The notes beneath the pieces were generated by a model. It worked only from the letters and a program-made list of their open reading frames with translations, had not been told where the DNA came from and did no database searches. Below, in pieces: positions 28,174 to 37,580 of a DNA stretch of 37,580 nucleotides (position 1 is the first letter of the stretch; the number at the start of each line of letters is the position of its first letter). A program made the position numbers and the translations under genes. The DNA is taken from the NCBI GenBank assembly GCA_038093975.1, contig JBBPTG010000233.1, forward strand, positions 1 through 37,580, written 5' to 3'. The DNA is from Chalciporus piperatus (taxonomy: Eukaryota > Basidiomycota > Agaricomycetes > Boletales > Boletaceae).

Positions 28174-31100
28174 ATGTCCTCTGCTCTCAAGGAAATCGCC
28201 CGCCTTAACGGTACCAACTATACGCGTTGGGCCGAGGAGATGCAGGATTACATCCGCTCTCAAGGCTTGTGGCAGAAGGTCATGGTGCGCGCTATGCCCG
28301 CCATCACTGATACTCCGCCTGCGACTCAGGCGCAGATCGACGCTTGGTCAGACGACGACGACAAGGTTCTCGGCTCCATGCGCATGCGCCTCGAAACGCA
28401 TGTCGCCAGCCAATTCCCCATCACGACTCACCCCGACTCCGTTTCGCTCTGGAACGCCATCAAGCTGCGGTACGACTCTACGTCGGACGCCGCCGCGTAC
28501 TCTGAGATTCAGAAGATGCTCGCCATCAACTTCCCCAAGGAAGACCATCCTGGGAAGACCTTCGCAGCTCTCAACAGCTCGTTCGCGAAGCTGAATACCC
28601 TGACGTATACCATTCCAGACAACATCCAACGGATGTTCGCGTTGGCTAAGCTCCCCGCCTACGCCGACTACGTCGTGAAATCAGTCAACGAGAGATCCGT
28701 TCCCGCCGTCGCCACTACCGCCGCCACCACCGCCACTCCCGCTCCCGCTGCACCTACCCTGGTGCAGATCGAACAACGCGTCGTTGCTGCCTACCAGCAG
28801 CACATCTCCCGACGTGTACCGAAGAATGCGCAGCCTGCTCAGCAGGCAAACCAAATCTCCGCTGTTAAGCGGAAGGGGGACGACCCCAAGTTTAACCAAC
28901 AACAGGAGTCATCTGCCTCGCAGAAGCCCGACGGTGAGCAGAAGAAGAAGAAGCGAAGGGAAGGTAAACGCTCAGAGAAGGGCAAGAAGAAGCGCGACGA
29001 ACGTCGCGCCAATGCGAACGACGCATCCGCGTCCTTCGCCTTCTCCTCTTTCTCCAACGCGCCGGTACTTAGCCCGGCCTCCACCATCTTCACTTCCCCC
29101 GTCGTCGACCCCCGCACTCTTGCGCACACAACCGGCGCACATCAATACGGTCCTCCCGCCTTTCCTCACACCCAGAACGCCATCTCCCTCGCGGACCGGC
29201 TGGGTATAACCCCCACCATGGAAACCATTCGTACGCTTGACCCCGTGGCTAATCGCCACATCAACTACGACACCCCCACCTCTCTCCCGCGCTCGCCCTT
29301 CTACAAGAAGGATGGTGCATCGATGTCCTATCCGGTCAACGACCATAGGACACTCCAACACCAACTCGGTGCGGCCTACTTTGGCCCTTCTGGTTTCTCT
29401 CGTATTCACGAGACTCCCGACCGCTCTCTTTTAGAGCGTCTACAGGAAACCATAGAAGATGCTGAGATGGAGATCATGTCCATCATGCCCCTCGACGAGG
29501 AGTATGAGGCGGAGGGCGAGGACACCGTCTCCTTAGGCGACGAAGCACCTGACGGGTTCGTCTCGCAGTACTTTGACTTTGGCGCCGCTGACGTTTGGCA
29601 AGTCCCATTCCCGCTCTTTCTCTACACAGACACTGATGTGCGGCCTTCGCCACAGAAAATTGCATTTTACTGTAACATGTCTGATGTAGTAGATAGAAAT
29701 GAATCTACTGCTACCCCGTTCTCACTGTGTGATAACTGTAAGAAGAACGATAAGGGCAAGCAAAAGAGCGATGTGTATGACACACCAGCAGACCTATGGC
29801 TGCTAGATTCAGGGGCTTCGGCTCATTTCACAAATAATATCAACGATTTCGCCGAGTACAATGCTTTTACCAAGCCAGAGTACTCACAGACAGCGAACGG
29901 TCGTGCGCCAATTCTTGGCATCGGCACAGTTATTGTGGAGTTCAATGGGAACACCGTGCGGTTATCGCCGACCATATATATGCCCACATGTAACATCAAG
30001 CTTATTTCGATGGGCACACTGCTCAAAGATCAGTGTCTTACACTGAAAGCTGTTCCGAACAGTATCGAATTCCAAGATACCTGCATTAAAAAGACCATTC
30101 TATCGTTCCACTCCCATGGTCGTGATACCATGTACTGGATAAAAGCGCCAACTGTCAAACCACATGCCAAGCCTATAAGCATGGCCGCTGTGGACTATGA
30201 CTTGCTACATCGCCGCCTCGGTCATCCCTCGCGTGACGTGCTCAAAGCCGCACGCAAACATCTCAAAGATTTCCCGGACGTTGAAATTCCGTCCCATCCT
30301 CCCATTTGTCCCGGTTGCGAACTCGGCAAACAGCCTAACAGGACGTTTCCTCACACTGCGACGCGCGCAAGCGCTCCATTTGAGTTGATTCACTCTGATC
30401 TCAAGTCGTTTGAGATAGAATCGTACCATAAGTTTCAATACGCGGTCGTATTCTACGATGACTTTACATCGATGTCCTGGCTCGCCCTCATACGCACAAA
30501 GGACCAGACCCTTAAAATGGTCAAACAATTCATTGCTTTCGTCCGCACACAGTGCAACGCCAAAGTAAAGGCTTGGAAATCCGACGCCGGAGGCGAATAT
30601 ACCTCCAAGGCATTCACGGAATACATGCGCGATGAAGGCATCCGTATTCAACAGTCCGCCCCATACGCACATCAGCAAAACGGGCGTGCGGAACGCTTAA
30701 TCCGCACATTGATGGACAAAGCACAGGCGATGCGGTTACACGCTTGCCTACCCGATTCTTACTGGGAATTCGCGATTACGCATGCATCCCACGTGTACAA
30801 TCGTACACCAATGGCTAGGTTGAACTGGAAGACTCCTATGGAGAAACTTACAGGGGAACAATCCTCTGTCTCCCACCTAAGAGTATTTGGATGTGGTGCA
30901 TACGTGCATCTTCCCGATGAAACAAGGAAAGGGAAATTACAACCTAAGTCGCAATTAATGATTTATCTCGGTGTTGCCCCTGGTAGTGAGCGCAACTACG
31001 TTTTTATGCGCCCCAACAACTCCATGCACACGTCGGCACATGCCATCTTTGATGAGCATTTGTTTCCTAAGTGTTCCGGTGCACGCCCTCACAGGCCTGT

Positions 31101-33151
31101 AAGTCACCCACCCACTGAAACACATCGACACACCGATGATGAAAGCGAGTCTTCTGACTCTGACGACTCGGACGATCAGTCTGATGCGGTTAAACCCGCC
31201 CCTGATCCCCAGCCAGCACCAGCACGCCCGGAAACCCCACCTGCACCTGCACCTGCACCTCCGATGACACCACCATCTGCTCGTCCACCAGCTGGACCAC
31301 CTCCCACTCCACCTCGCAGATCTCAACGTGAACGCCGACCCCCTACTCGTCCAGGGAACGTCTATGGCGAAGACCGTCATCCTTTACAACAAATTAAGGA
31401 CATTGAGAAGAGATCTCGCTGGGAAAGGCTTATCGGACACGGCGAACCATCACGAGAACCGCAGCGTGAACAACCGATCCCAGGTTCCATGCCCGACCCT
31501 AATCCTTCGGAAGACGAAGTCGAACGCATAACCAGGGAAGGGGGAGAGGCATTGATCAACTATCTTTGCTCTCGTGCTTATATTCCGGATGAAATCAGTA
31601 ATCCCAACTATCGCGAATGGAAATTCCGTGATATACTCAAACTTCCTGCCGAGGAACAAAAACTCTGGCGACAAGCCTGCGAAACAGAGCTTCAGATGCT
31701 CAAAGATCGCAAGGTTTACGAGATTGTAGATCGACCAGCTGATCGTAAGATCATTAAAAATCGCTGGGTATTCGACGTCAAGTCTGACGGTCGTAAACGT
31801 GCTCGCCTAGTAGCCAAAGGCTTCTCACAGGTTGAAGGCGTAGACTACGATCAGATCTTCTCCCCAGTCGTACGATACGAAACGGTGCGGTGTATGCTCG
31901 CCCTTTCTACACTTGAGAACTGGTACATCACCGGTCTCGACGTACGATCTGCCTATCTATATGGCAAACTGGAAGAGGAACTCTACATGGAGTTTCCTGA
32001 GGGTTTTACGCCACCCGAACAAAAAGGCAAAGTCCTAAGACTACTACGTGCTATATACGGCCTCAAACAAGCAGGATTATCCTGGTGGCGCACGTTAGAT
32101 AAGTCTATGGCTGAACTTGGCTTCACAAGGCTCAAAACTGACGCCGGCCTGTTCATATACCGCAATGGAAATGATATCGTCATTGTGATTGTCTACGTTG
32201 ATGATGCCCTCTTCTGTGGACCTAACAAAGCTGTCGTAGACAAGCTAAAGGCCACATTCATGAAGACATGGGAATGTCGAGACCTCGGGGAACATAAAGA
32301 GTTCCTTGGGATGAATCTTCGTCGAGAAGGCAAAAAGCTGCACATTGATCAGTGCAAATACCTCGACAAGGTGCTTGAACGCTTCGGCATGACGAATGCT
32401 AAAGCCGCACCCACTCCACTTCCTCAGGGTTATTACCCAGAGAAGAATGTTGCCCCCGTTAACTTCGAATTGCGGACGCGCTTTCAAACGGTGATAGGCT
32501 CGTTATTATACCTGATGTTAGGCACACGCCCAGACATCGCCTACGCAGTTACCCAACTCGCAAGGCAATCCGCCAATCCTACTAAGAAGCACTTGGATAG
32601 GGCTTTATACGTATGTCGATACCTTGTCGGTACTCGACAATACTCCCTTACCTTTAATGGTGCATCTGGCAACGGGCATTTATGCCTGTACCGACTCTGA
32701 TTGGGGCCAAGACCCCGTCACAAGACACTCGCAGACAGGATTTTTCCTGAAACTTGCGGACGGTGCTTTCCTTTGGAATTCACACTTGCAGAGCTCTACC
32801 GCCCTCAATTCTACGGAAGCTGAGTACATGGCATTGAGCGATTGCACACGACAAGTATCCTGGATACACCACATGTTCTCTGAACTAGGTTATAAGCTGA
32901 AAGCTATACCGGTCTGTGGTGACAACCAAGGATCACTATTCATGGGTGAAAATCCCGTTACCGAGAAGCGTAATAAACATATTCCACTACGGTACTTCTT
33001 CATACGTGACGCCGTAATGAAGTGGAAAGAAGTAGAACTTTTCTACATCCCTGGAACTGACAATCCCGCGGATATGTTGACAAAGAACCTCGGACATGTC
33101 AAGTTCGAGAAGTTCCGCTCTCAACTCGGTTTGGTGTTCTACACCAGTTGA
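28174..33151 (+). pseudogene. Copia Gag-Pol polyprotein with a +1 frameshift before RNase H
   Basis: The ATG at 28174 opens 1508 codons to a TGA at 32698. The RNase H continues in the next frame, from about 32660 to 33151. Gag: residues 1-220, with a very basic stretch (KKKKRREGKRSEKGKKKRD) where a zinc knuckle would be expected. Protease: LLDSGASAHF (Asp545). Pre-integrase zinc site: LLHRRLGHPS and CPGCELGK. Integrase: Asp742, Asp804 (SDAGGEY), Glu840 (NGRAERL). A Pro-rich acidic tether follows. RT: Asp1256 (GLDVRSAYLYG) and YVDD at 1341-1344. RNase H in the second frame: CTDSDWGQD, STEAEYMALSD, NPADMLTKNLG. One indel explains the shift; programmed shifting is less likely because it would fall after RT. 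Confidence 0.92.
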
Positions 33152-33210
33152 TCTCGCTGATACCTATCATGCGGAAGTCCTCATTTATGCTTACGTGTCT
33201 CCGTACACTT

Positions 33211-33222
33211 AGCAAGGGGGAG
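33211..33222 (+). other. Polypurine tract of the plus-strand Copia element
   Basis: AGCAAGGGGGAG directly precedes the 3' LTR TGTTGAAC. Confidence 0.85.
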
Positions 33223-33406
33223 TGTTGAACGTAGCGTACATTCTTAGTATAGAAGGTAGTTACCACGCTTGTTCTATATCACATTCGGACTCAGTCGATC
33301 TGAGTTCTAATATAACTTGACTTGTAACCACAACCTTCGAAGTTACTTAACAACCTCACTGCTAGGTAAGCACCAGAAGTAGTTCCTCATCGGAACCCTC
33401 TCAACA
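33223..33406 (+). repeat. 3' LTR of the plus-strand Copia element
   Basis: 184 bp, the same length as the 5' LTR and about 93% identical by eye. Confidence 0.95.
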
Positions 33407-34471
33407 ACAGTCACCGCTCTCGACACTGCTCGTCTTTACCTAACCCATGTATGGAAACATCATGGACTTCCTAAAACCATCATATCGGACCGAGGTCCGC
33501 AATTCGCATCTCAAGTGATGAAAGACATATGCAAACATCTTGGCATTACGCCCAAACTCTCCACCGCCTTTCATCCCCAGACTGATGGACAAACTGAACG
33601 TATGAATCGAGATCTACAACAGTATCTCCGTCTATTCACGTCAGAAAAACAAGAAGAATGGACTGATTGGTTGCCAATTGCGCAATTCTCATACAACTCG
33701 AAGAAGCAAGCTTCTACATCCAAGGCACCTTTCAACGTCACGCACACATATTCTCCAAGGATGGGAATAGAGAATTACACATCCAAAGCACCCGCTGCAA
33801 CAGACTTCGTTGACACGCTTGCCAACACATTGAAAGAAACCAAGGATAACATAATAGAAGCTCAGAAGCATATGAAAGTGCAAGCCGACAAACACCGCTC
33901 TGAATCGCCATCTTACGAGATTGGTCAGAAAGTCTGGTTGTCTACAGCTAATCTCCGCCTGGCGCAGAGATCTAAGAAACTTTCCCCACGATGGTTGGGC
34001 CCTTACGAAATCACAACCCTGATTGGTCGGAACGCACTACGTTTGAAGCTTCCGCGTACCATGAAAATTCACCCCGTCGTTAATGTTTCACGTGTCAAAC
34101 CATATAAGGACAGGTTACGGAAGCAAACCGTTGACAAGCCTGGGCCTGTGATTGTGACAGAAGACAGAGACGATGAATATGAGGTGGACTACATCGTTGA
34201 TTCTCGTTTACAGGGAAAAACCCTGAAATACCTCGTGCACTGGAAAGGCTATGCGGAATCTGATCGGACATGGGAACCAAGATCTAATCTTGGAAATGCA
34301 CAGGTTGCATTAAGGGAATTCCACAAGGAACACCCATCCGCTCCACGATTACTCCGCATGACTCAGAGTCTATTTGAGTCACTGTTCCAGCCGTATGATA
34401 ATCTAACGAGTCAGGTGGATGATGGACAAATCAATTGGTTGGATACCGTGCCAAATACCGAAAAGGTATAA
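33407..34471 (+). pseudogene. Ty3 integrase C-terminal part with chromodomain
   Basis: The frame is open from the first base after the Copia LTR (TVTALDTARLYLTHVWKHHG) to the stop at 34471, 354 residues. It keeps the second and third catalytic residues of integrase (SDRGPQF Asp28, TDGQTER Glu64), the C-terminal domain (GPYEITTLIGRNALRLKLP) and a chromodomain (about 257-308, YLVHWKGYAESDRTWEP). The first catalytic Asp, the zinc domain, RT, RNase H and Gag are missing. It resembles the pol at 17905-21762 but is a different element by sequence and LTR. The break at 33407 coincides with the plus-strand Copia LTR. Confidence 0.9.
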
Positions 34472-34535
34472 AAGACTGATGTTTTACGGTCTTCAATCCC
34501 ACGGTCTTTCTTCCCTGAAACCACCATCATCACCA

Positions 34536-35102
34536 ATGGATCTCAACGACGTCTACGCTTGGGAGAATGTCCTCTGCGACATCTTCATTCGAAACTTCAC
34601 TCGGGATCGAGGCAACTTTGTTCTCTCTCTCCTCTTTGTACTCTTCGTCATCTGCAATGGTTGGATTCTCCGCATGCTCATCCCCTCCCTCCTCGCGTTC
34701 ATCGCCATCGTCGTCGTCACCATCGCCATTCAATACCTCATGTTCGCTCACATGATCGTCACCAGACGGTCCACGTCTATTGAAGTCAACTGGGATTGGA
34801 CGACAAGGTGGATGAAGATCGTCGTATGGCACCCGGATCTGAGCAAGTGGGATAACGTGATAGAGAAACAGCCAGAGAATCCTGATCAGCAGGAATGGCC
34901 CACAAATTGGCCTGATCTTGCTGAACCTCCTATTCCTGACCCTGCACTCGTAGGTGCTCCCCACCCTATTCCCGTTGACGAAAACGATGGTAACCCATTC
35001 GAACCACCAGCCACCTGGGTAGACAATAACCTTCAGGTCGCTGCCGCACCACCAGCAAATGGAGTGCCGTGGATGAATCAAGGTCCACTCATTGAAGCCT
35101 GA
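34536..35102 (+). CDS. Env-position ORF: small membrane protein of a Ty3 element
   Basis: The ATG at 34536 (MDLNDVYAWENVLCDIFIRN) opens 188 codons, between the pol stop (34471) and the polypurine tract (35124). A long hydrophobic region at about residues 27-75 (FVLSLLFVLFVICNGWIL, then LLAFIAIVVVTIAIQYLMF) suggests two membrane helices. A soluble, Trp- and Pro-rich acidic tail follows (DWTTRWMKIVVWHPDLSKW). There is no obvious N-terminal signal peptide. Position and membrane segments are like an envelope gene, but nothing else shows a fusion protein, and small extra ORFs exist in some chromoviruses. The opposite strand is also open, so expression evidence would help. Confidence 0.55.
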   Translation: MDLNDVYAWENVLCDIFIRNFTRDRGNFVLSLLFVLFVICNGWILRMLIPSLLAFIAIVVVTIAIQYLMFAHMIVTRRSTSIEVNWDWTTRWMKIVVWHPDLSKWDNVIEKQPENPDQQEWPTNWPDLAEPPIPDPALVGAPHPIPVDENDGNPFEPPATWVDNNLQVAAAPPANGVPWMNQGPLIEA

Positions 35103-35123
35103 TCGTCTAGGAATACGATCCAT

Positions 35124-35136
35124 AGAGAGGGGGTAG
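35124..35136 (+). other. Polypurine tract of the truncated Ty3 element
   Basis: AGAGAGGGGGTAG immediately precedes the LTR start TGTTACGAACG. Confidence 0.85.
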
Positions 35137-35612
35137 TGTTACGAACGCTCCATTTCCTTATCCTAATCATCCCTACATTCCATTACGCTTACTAGGTTTC
35201 TCTTCGTTTCCTGGACTTAGTCGTTTCACTTTCTCTTTTGTTATCTTATCTTATCGCATCACGTGACTTACTTACATAAGCCAGGTCTAGACCTTTGCTT
35301 ACTAACTGATGACTCACCGCTCACTCGTCAGCATCAGTCAGCATTACTCATCTATGACTCATGCTTACTCATTCCGCAGTAGAGCTAGTTACGCCATTGG
35401 CTAGTAGTCAGTATGAGTCATACCCAGTCACCTACGATAAGGTTTAGCCACAACATGTACAAACATTGACAATAGTATATAAACCCGGGTCAACAAGCAC
35501 TGGACTCCCCAGTCTTGTTCTCCTGGAGTTTCCTCATCGAACCTCAGCCAAGTACATCGGCTCGCTATTGTCTAGTGTGAGTCTTAGCTCTTAGTTGAGT
35601 TGAGTCGTTTCA
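35137..35612 (+). repeat. 3' LTR of the truncated Ty3 element, 476 bp
   Basis: Starts TGTTACGAACG and ends GAGTCGTTTCA, the same ends as the solo LTR at 12119. CACGTGAC lies at about 35270, TGACTCA or its complement several times between 35300 and 35435, and TATATAAA at 35476-35483. It links the 12119 and 37341 LTRs to a chromodomain Ty3 family. Confidence 0.9.
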
Positions 35613-35872
35613 CACCCCTTCTCTGCCTTTACCCCTTCGCCCTTTTCTCTCGCCCTTTCCTATTCCTTCCCATTCACGTCGTGTGGTACTTTAATCCCCA
35701 CCGTCTCCGTCTAATGTTGTATTCTATTCGTCCTCTGTAGCTCTCCTAGCATTTGTCCTGTACCTGACCTCGTTGCAATCTGAACTGTCCGTCCACCTGT
35801 TGTTGTCAGCCCAGCGCTTGTCCCGGCTTGTGTGTTTCCCCACGTTTGCATGTTCTTTTCCTCCACTCTCTT
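35613..35872. other. Pyrimidine-rich flank, no gene seen
   Basis: C/T-rich sequence, probably the upstream region of the tyrosine recombinase gene. No repeat shared with its downstream side was seen. Confidence 0.4.
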
Positions 35873-36889
35873 ATGTCGCCATCCTCCCATCCTCATTTGG
35901 AGGCAGCGATCTCTGATTTGCTCATCTCTGCTTGGGCTCCTTCGACTCTCAAACTATACCACCGTGGTGCCTCCCATTTCTGTGCTTGGGCCTCTGCTGA
36001 GGGTATCGCTGCTCACCTCTGTCTGCCAGCCAGCGAATTCTTCCTATGCGCATTCGTCACATCCTCCGCCCGCTCGCGCTCTGGTGGCACTATCCGTTCC
36101 GACATCAATGGTGTCCGCGCGTGGCACATCATCAATGGTGCCCCTTGGCTTGGGGGCCTTCGCCTCGATTACTGTCTGAAGGCGGCTGATCGCTGCATGC
36201 CTGCCACCTCTTGATGCCCTATCCGTCCACCTGTTGCCCAGGAAATGCTTGATACCATTTGCTCATCCCTCGATCCTTCAACTCCATTGTTCGCTGCAGT
36301 TCGTGCTGCTGCATGTTTTGCTTACTGGGGTCAATGCCGTCTGGGCAAGGTCCTACCTGATTCTGTCACCTCCTTTTCTTCGTCTCGGCACCCTACTCCT
36401 TCCTGCCTATGTCCTTGCACCGCTTCTGGCTTGTCTCGCGTCTGCCACCTGCCCTTCACCAAGATGGCCAAGGAGGCTGGTGAGGATATTTTCCTGGGGG
36501 TGCAGCGTGGCCCTTCCAATTCCCTCGCCGCTATCGATATTCAGCTCGCCTTAAATGCTCTGGCGGCCTCGGAGCACTTGTTCTCATATGTCTCCAGCGG
36601 GGTACGCGTGCCTTTGACGAAGCGACGATTTTTGGCCATTTGCAATGCTGTCTGGAAGCCTCTCGGTTACCCGGCCATCACTGGCCATTGTTTTCGCATC
36701 GGGGGTACTTCCGAACTCCTGTTGTGTGGTGTTCCTCCGCACCTGGTTCAGCTTTTGGGCCGTTGGCGTTCTGATTCCTTTCTTCGGTACTGGCACTTCA
36801 TCGAGGAGATCGCGCCTGCTCACGTCAAGTTTTTGGGCAGTCATGTTTCCTCCTTGCCTGCTGTGGTTCCGCCTCTCCCCCGTTCCTGA
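35873..36889 (+). pseudogene. Tyrosine recombinase (DIRS/Ngaro or Crypton-like) with one internal stop
   Basis: The ATG at 35873 (MSPSSHPHLEAAISDLLISA) and the frame to 36889 give 338 codons, interrupted once by TGA at 36212-36214 (codon 114). The frame is the same before and after. N-terminal SAM-like core-binding domain: WAPSTLKLYHRGASHFCAWA to GVRAWHIINGAPWLGG. Catalytic domain: Arg156 (CRLGK), Lys197 (LPFTKMAK), His272 and Arg275 (GHCFRIGG), Trp298 (GRWRSD) and Tyr306 (RYW). All catalytic positions remain. It lies between two Ty3-type LTRs and has no RT nearby, so it is either a stand-alone element or the remnant of a DIRS-like one. Readthrough, an intron that removes the stop, or recent inactivation are all possible; I favour recent inactivation. 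Confidence 0.85.
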
Positions 36890-37340
36890 TAGTTGCCTCG
36901 TGGCCTCGTATCGCCTGCCTCATTTTTCTCTCTTGGTCTATTTTACCATCTGTCTGGCCTAGCATTTTTCCTACTACTTGTCTCGTCGTCGCACGAATAA
37001 ATTTGGCGCCTCGTATTTAAATACTACATTGTTCGCCCGTGGCCTCGGACTGTGTTGGGTTGCGTCTTGCACATTCAGACTCGACCTGTCGCCTGTCCTC
37101 GACGCATCCTTCGTCCTTTGCGGGTTTTGGGTGTTCTCGTTGCCCTGGCTTTCGGTCGGTCTTCTGTCTCTTCTGATTGGTCTTCGGAGCTCGAATTCCA
37201 GTCATTAGAGGCGGTTTGCCGAGCGAAACCCAACACTGGCAAGTGTTCTGTCCCTTTCCTACCCTTTTCACACACGGCCCAGCCACGAGTCAAGCCACTC
37301 CTTGACCAATAATGCCCTGACTTCTGCTTCAACCTCAGAC
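36890..37340. other. No gene seen
   Basis: This is the downstream flank of the recombinase. I looked for the split direct repeats expected of Ngaro-type elements and saw none. Confidence 0.4.
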
Positions 37341-37580
37341 TGTTACGAACGCTCAGTTCCTTATCCTAGTCTTTCCTACACTTACTACGTTTCTCTTTCA
37401 CTTTTGGACTTAGTCGCTTTCTCTCCCTTTCCTGTTATCTTATCTTATCAAGATCACATCACGTGACCTGCTGACATCAGCTAGGTCTAGCCTTTCGCTT
37501 ACGTAACGTGGCTGTGCGTGGCTGTGCATCTTCCCCACTGTCCATGACTCATACCGAGTCACCATGACTCAGACTCTTAA
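37341..37580 (+). repeat. Partial LTR of the 12119 family, runs off the window
   Basis: Starts TGTTACGAACGCTCAG and matches the solo LTR at 12119 almost base for base, except for a short indel near 37377. CACGTGAC is at about 37460, followed by the first TGACTCA sites. It is closer to 12119 than to 35137. Confidence 0.9.

Larger units (their letters stand above)
27703..33406 (+). mobile_element. Ty1/Copia retrotransposon with both LTRs, one frameshift
   Basis: LTRs of 184 bp at 27703-27886 and 33223-33406 differ at about 12 positions (6-7%), indicating an older insertion than the Ty3 element. Primer-binding site, Gag-Pol and polypurine tract are present. The five bases on either side (GGTAC and ACAGT) do not match, and the flanks belong to different retroelements. 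Confidence 0.93.

Noticed and set aside
32650..32700. Programmed +1 frameshift in the plus-strand Copia element
   Set aside because: The shift falls between RT and RNase H, not at gag-pol, and the LTRs show considerable age, so a mutational indel is more likely.
34530..35123. 197-codon minus-strand frame opposite the env-position ORF
   Set aside because: The plus-strand frame fits the element's orientation, has an ATG after pol and clear membrane segments; the minus frame is probably its shadow.
13789..35612. Ty3 gag (15156) and Ty3 integrase (33407) as two halves of one interrupted element
   Set aside because: Their LTRs differ (TGTAGGG against TGTTACG), and the region between them does not contain the rest of pol.
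12119..37580. The near-identical LTRs at 12119 and 37341 as the two ends of one 25-kb element
   Set aside because: The 12119 copy has its own perfect 5-bp target duplication and no primer-binding site, so it is a solo LTR.

Overview
This window looks like a transposable-element graveyard from a basidiomycete fungus, most likely an Agaricomycete. The grounds are a Tnp2-type transposase gene with a 69-nt intron, chromodomain Ty3 retrotransposons, Copia elements, and a tyrosine recombinase of the kind common in mushroom genomes. No rRNA, tRNA or CRISPR was seen, and no clear conserved housekeeping gene. The organism call rests on gene families recognised by eye, not on a search.

Region 1-12118. 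The right end of a minisatellite-built DNA-transposon-like unit (called X1 here, 1-1756) truncates a Tnp2 (CACTA-type) transposase gene on the minus strand (1757-3771). A two-exon gene of unknown function (3964-4765, plus strand) is divergent from it. Poorly understood minus-strand reading frames and a short coiled-coil exon follow. A complete second copy, X2 (6353-9478, 3.1 kb), has inverted ends, subterminal arrays in opposite orientations, GC-rich hairpin repeats, a roughly 120-bp core and a pyrimidine-rich array. The 9479-12118 stretch holds gene-like remnants, including a Zn2Cys6-like motif, and a 33-bp minisatellite.

Region 12119-24299. A solo LTR with perfect 5-bp target duplications (12119-12711) is followed by an unrecognised minus-strand gene. 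Next come the LTR, primer-binding site and gag of a Ty3 element (13789-15951). That gag is cut in its zinc knuckle by a second minisatellite-built unit, Y (15952-24299). Y has 33-bp inverted ends and shares its interior modules with X. Inside Y sits a nearly full-length Ty3 element on the minus strand (16970-22917, target duplication CACAC) with one intact 1285-residue Gag-Pol frame that lacks both zinc knuckle and protease. Its left LTR contains a further nested solo LTR.

Region 24300-37580. A Copia element on the minus strand is truncated at the start of its reverse transcriptase by Y. Its 5' LTR is truncated by a plus-strand Copia element (27703-33406), which is complete apart from one frameshift. 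Then come the 3' end of a Ty3 element (integrase and chromodomain, an env-position membrane-protein ORF, and a 3' LTR; 33407-35612), a tyrosine recombinase gene with one internal stop (35873-36889), and a partial LTR running off the window.

Three points unify the region. (1) X and Y are modular units made almost wholly of minisatellites, sharing an interior and a CATCAG terminus but with different subterminal arrays; this is the best candidate for an undescribed system. (2) Three Ty3-type LTR sequences share one promoter layout: CACGTGAC, then TGACTCA sites, then CAATAGTATATAA. (3) Y and the plus Copia element each sit between unrelated flanks, which points to ectopic recombination between copies or to misassembly.
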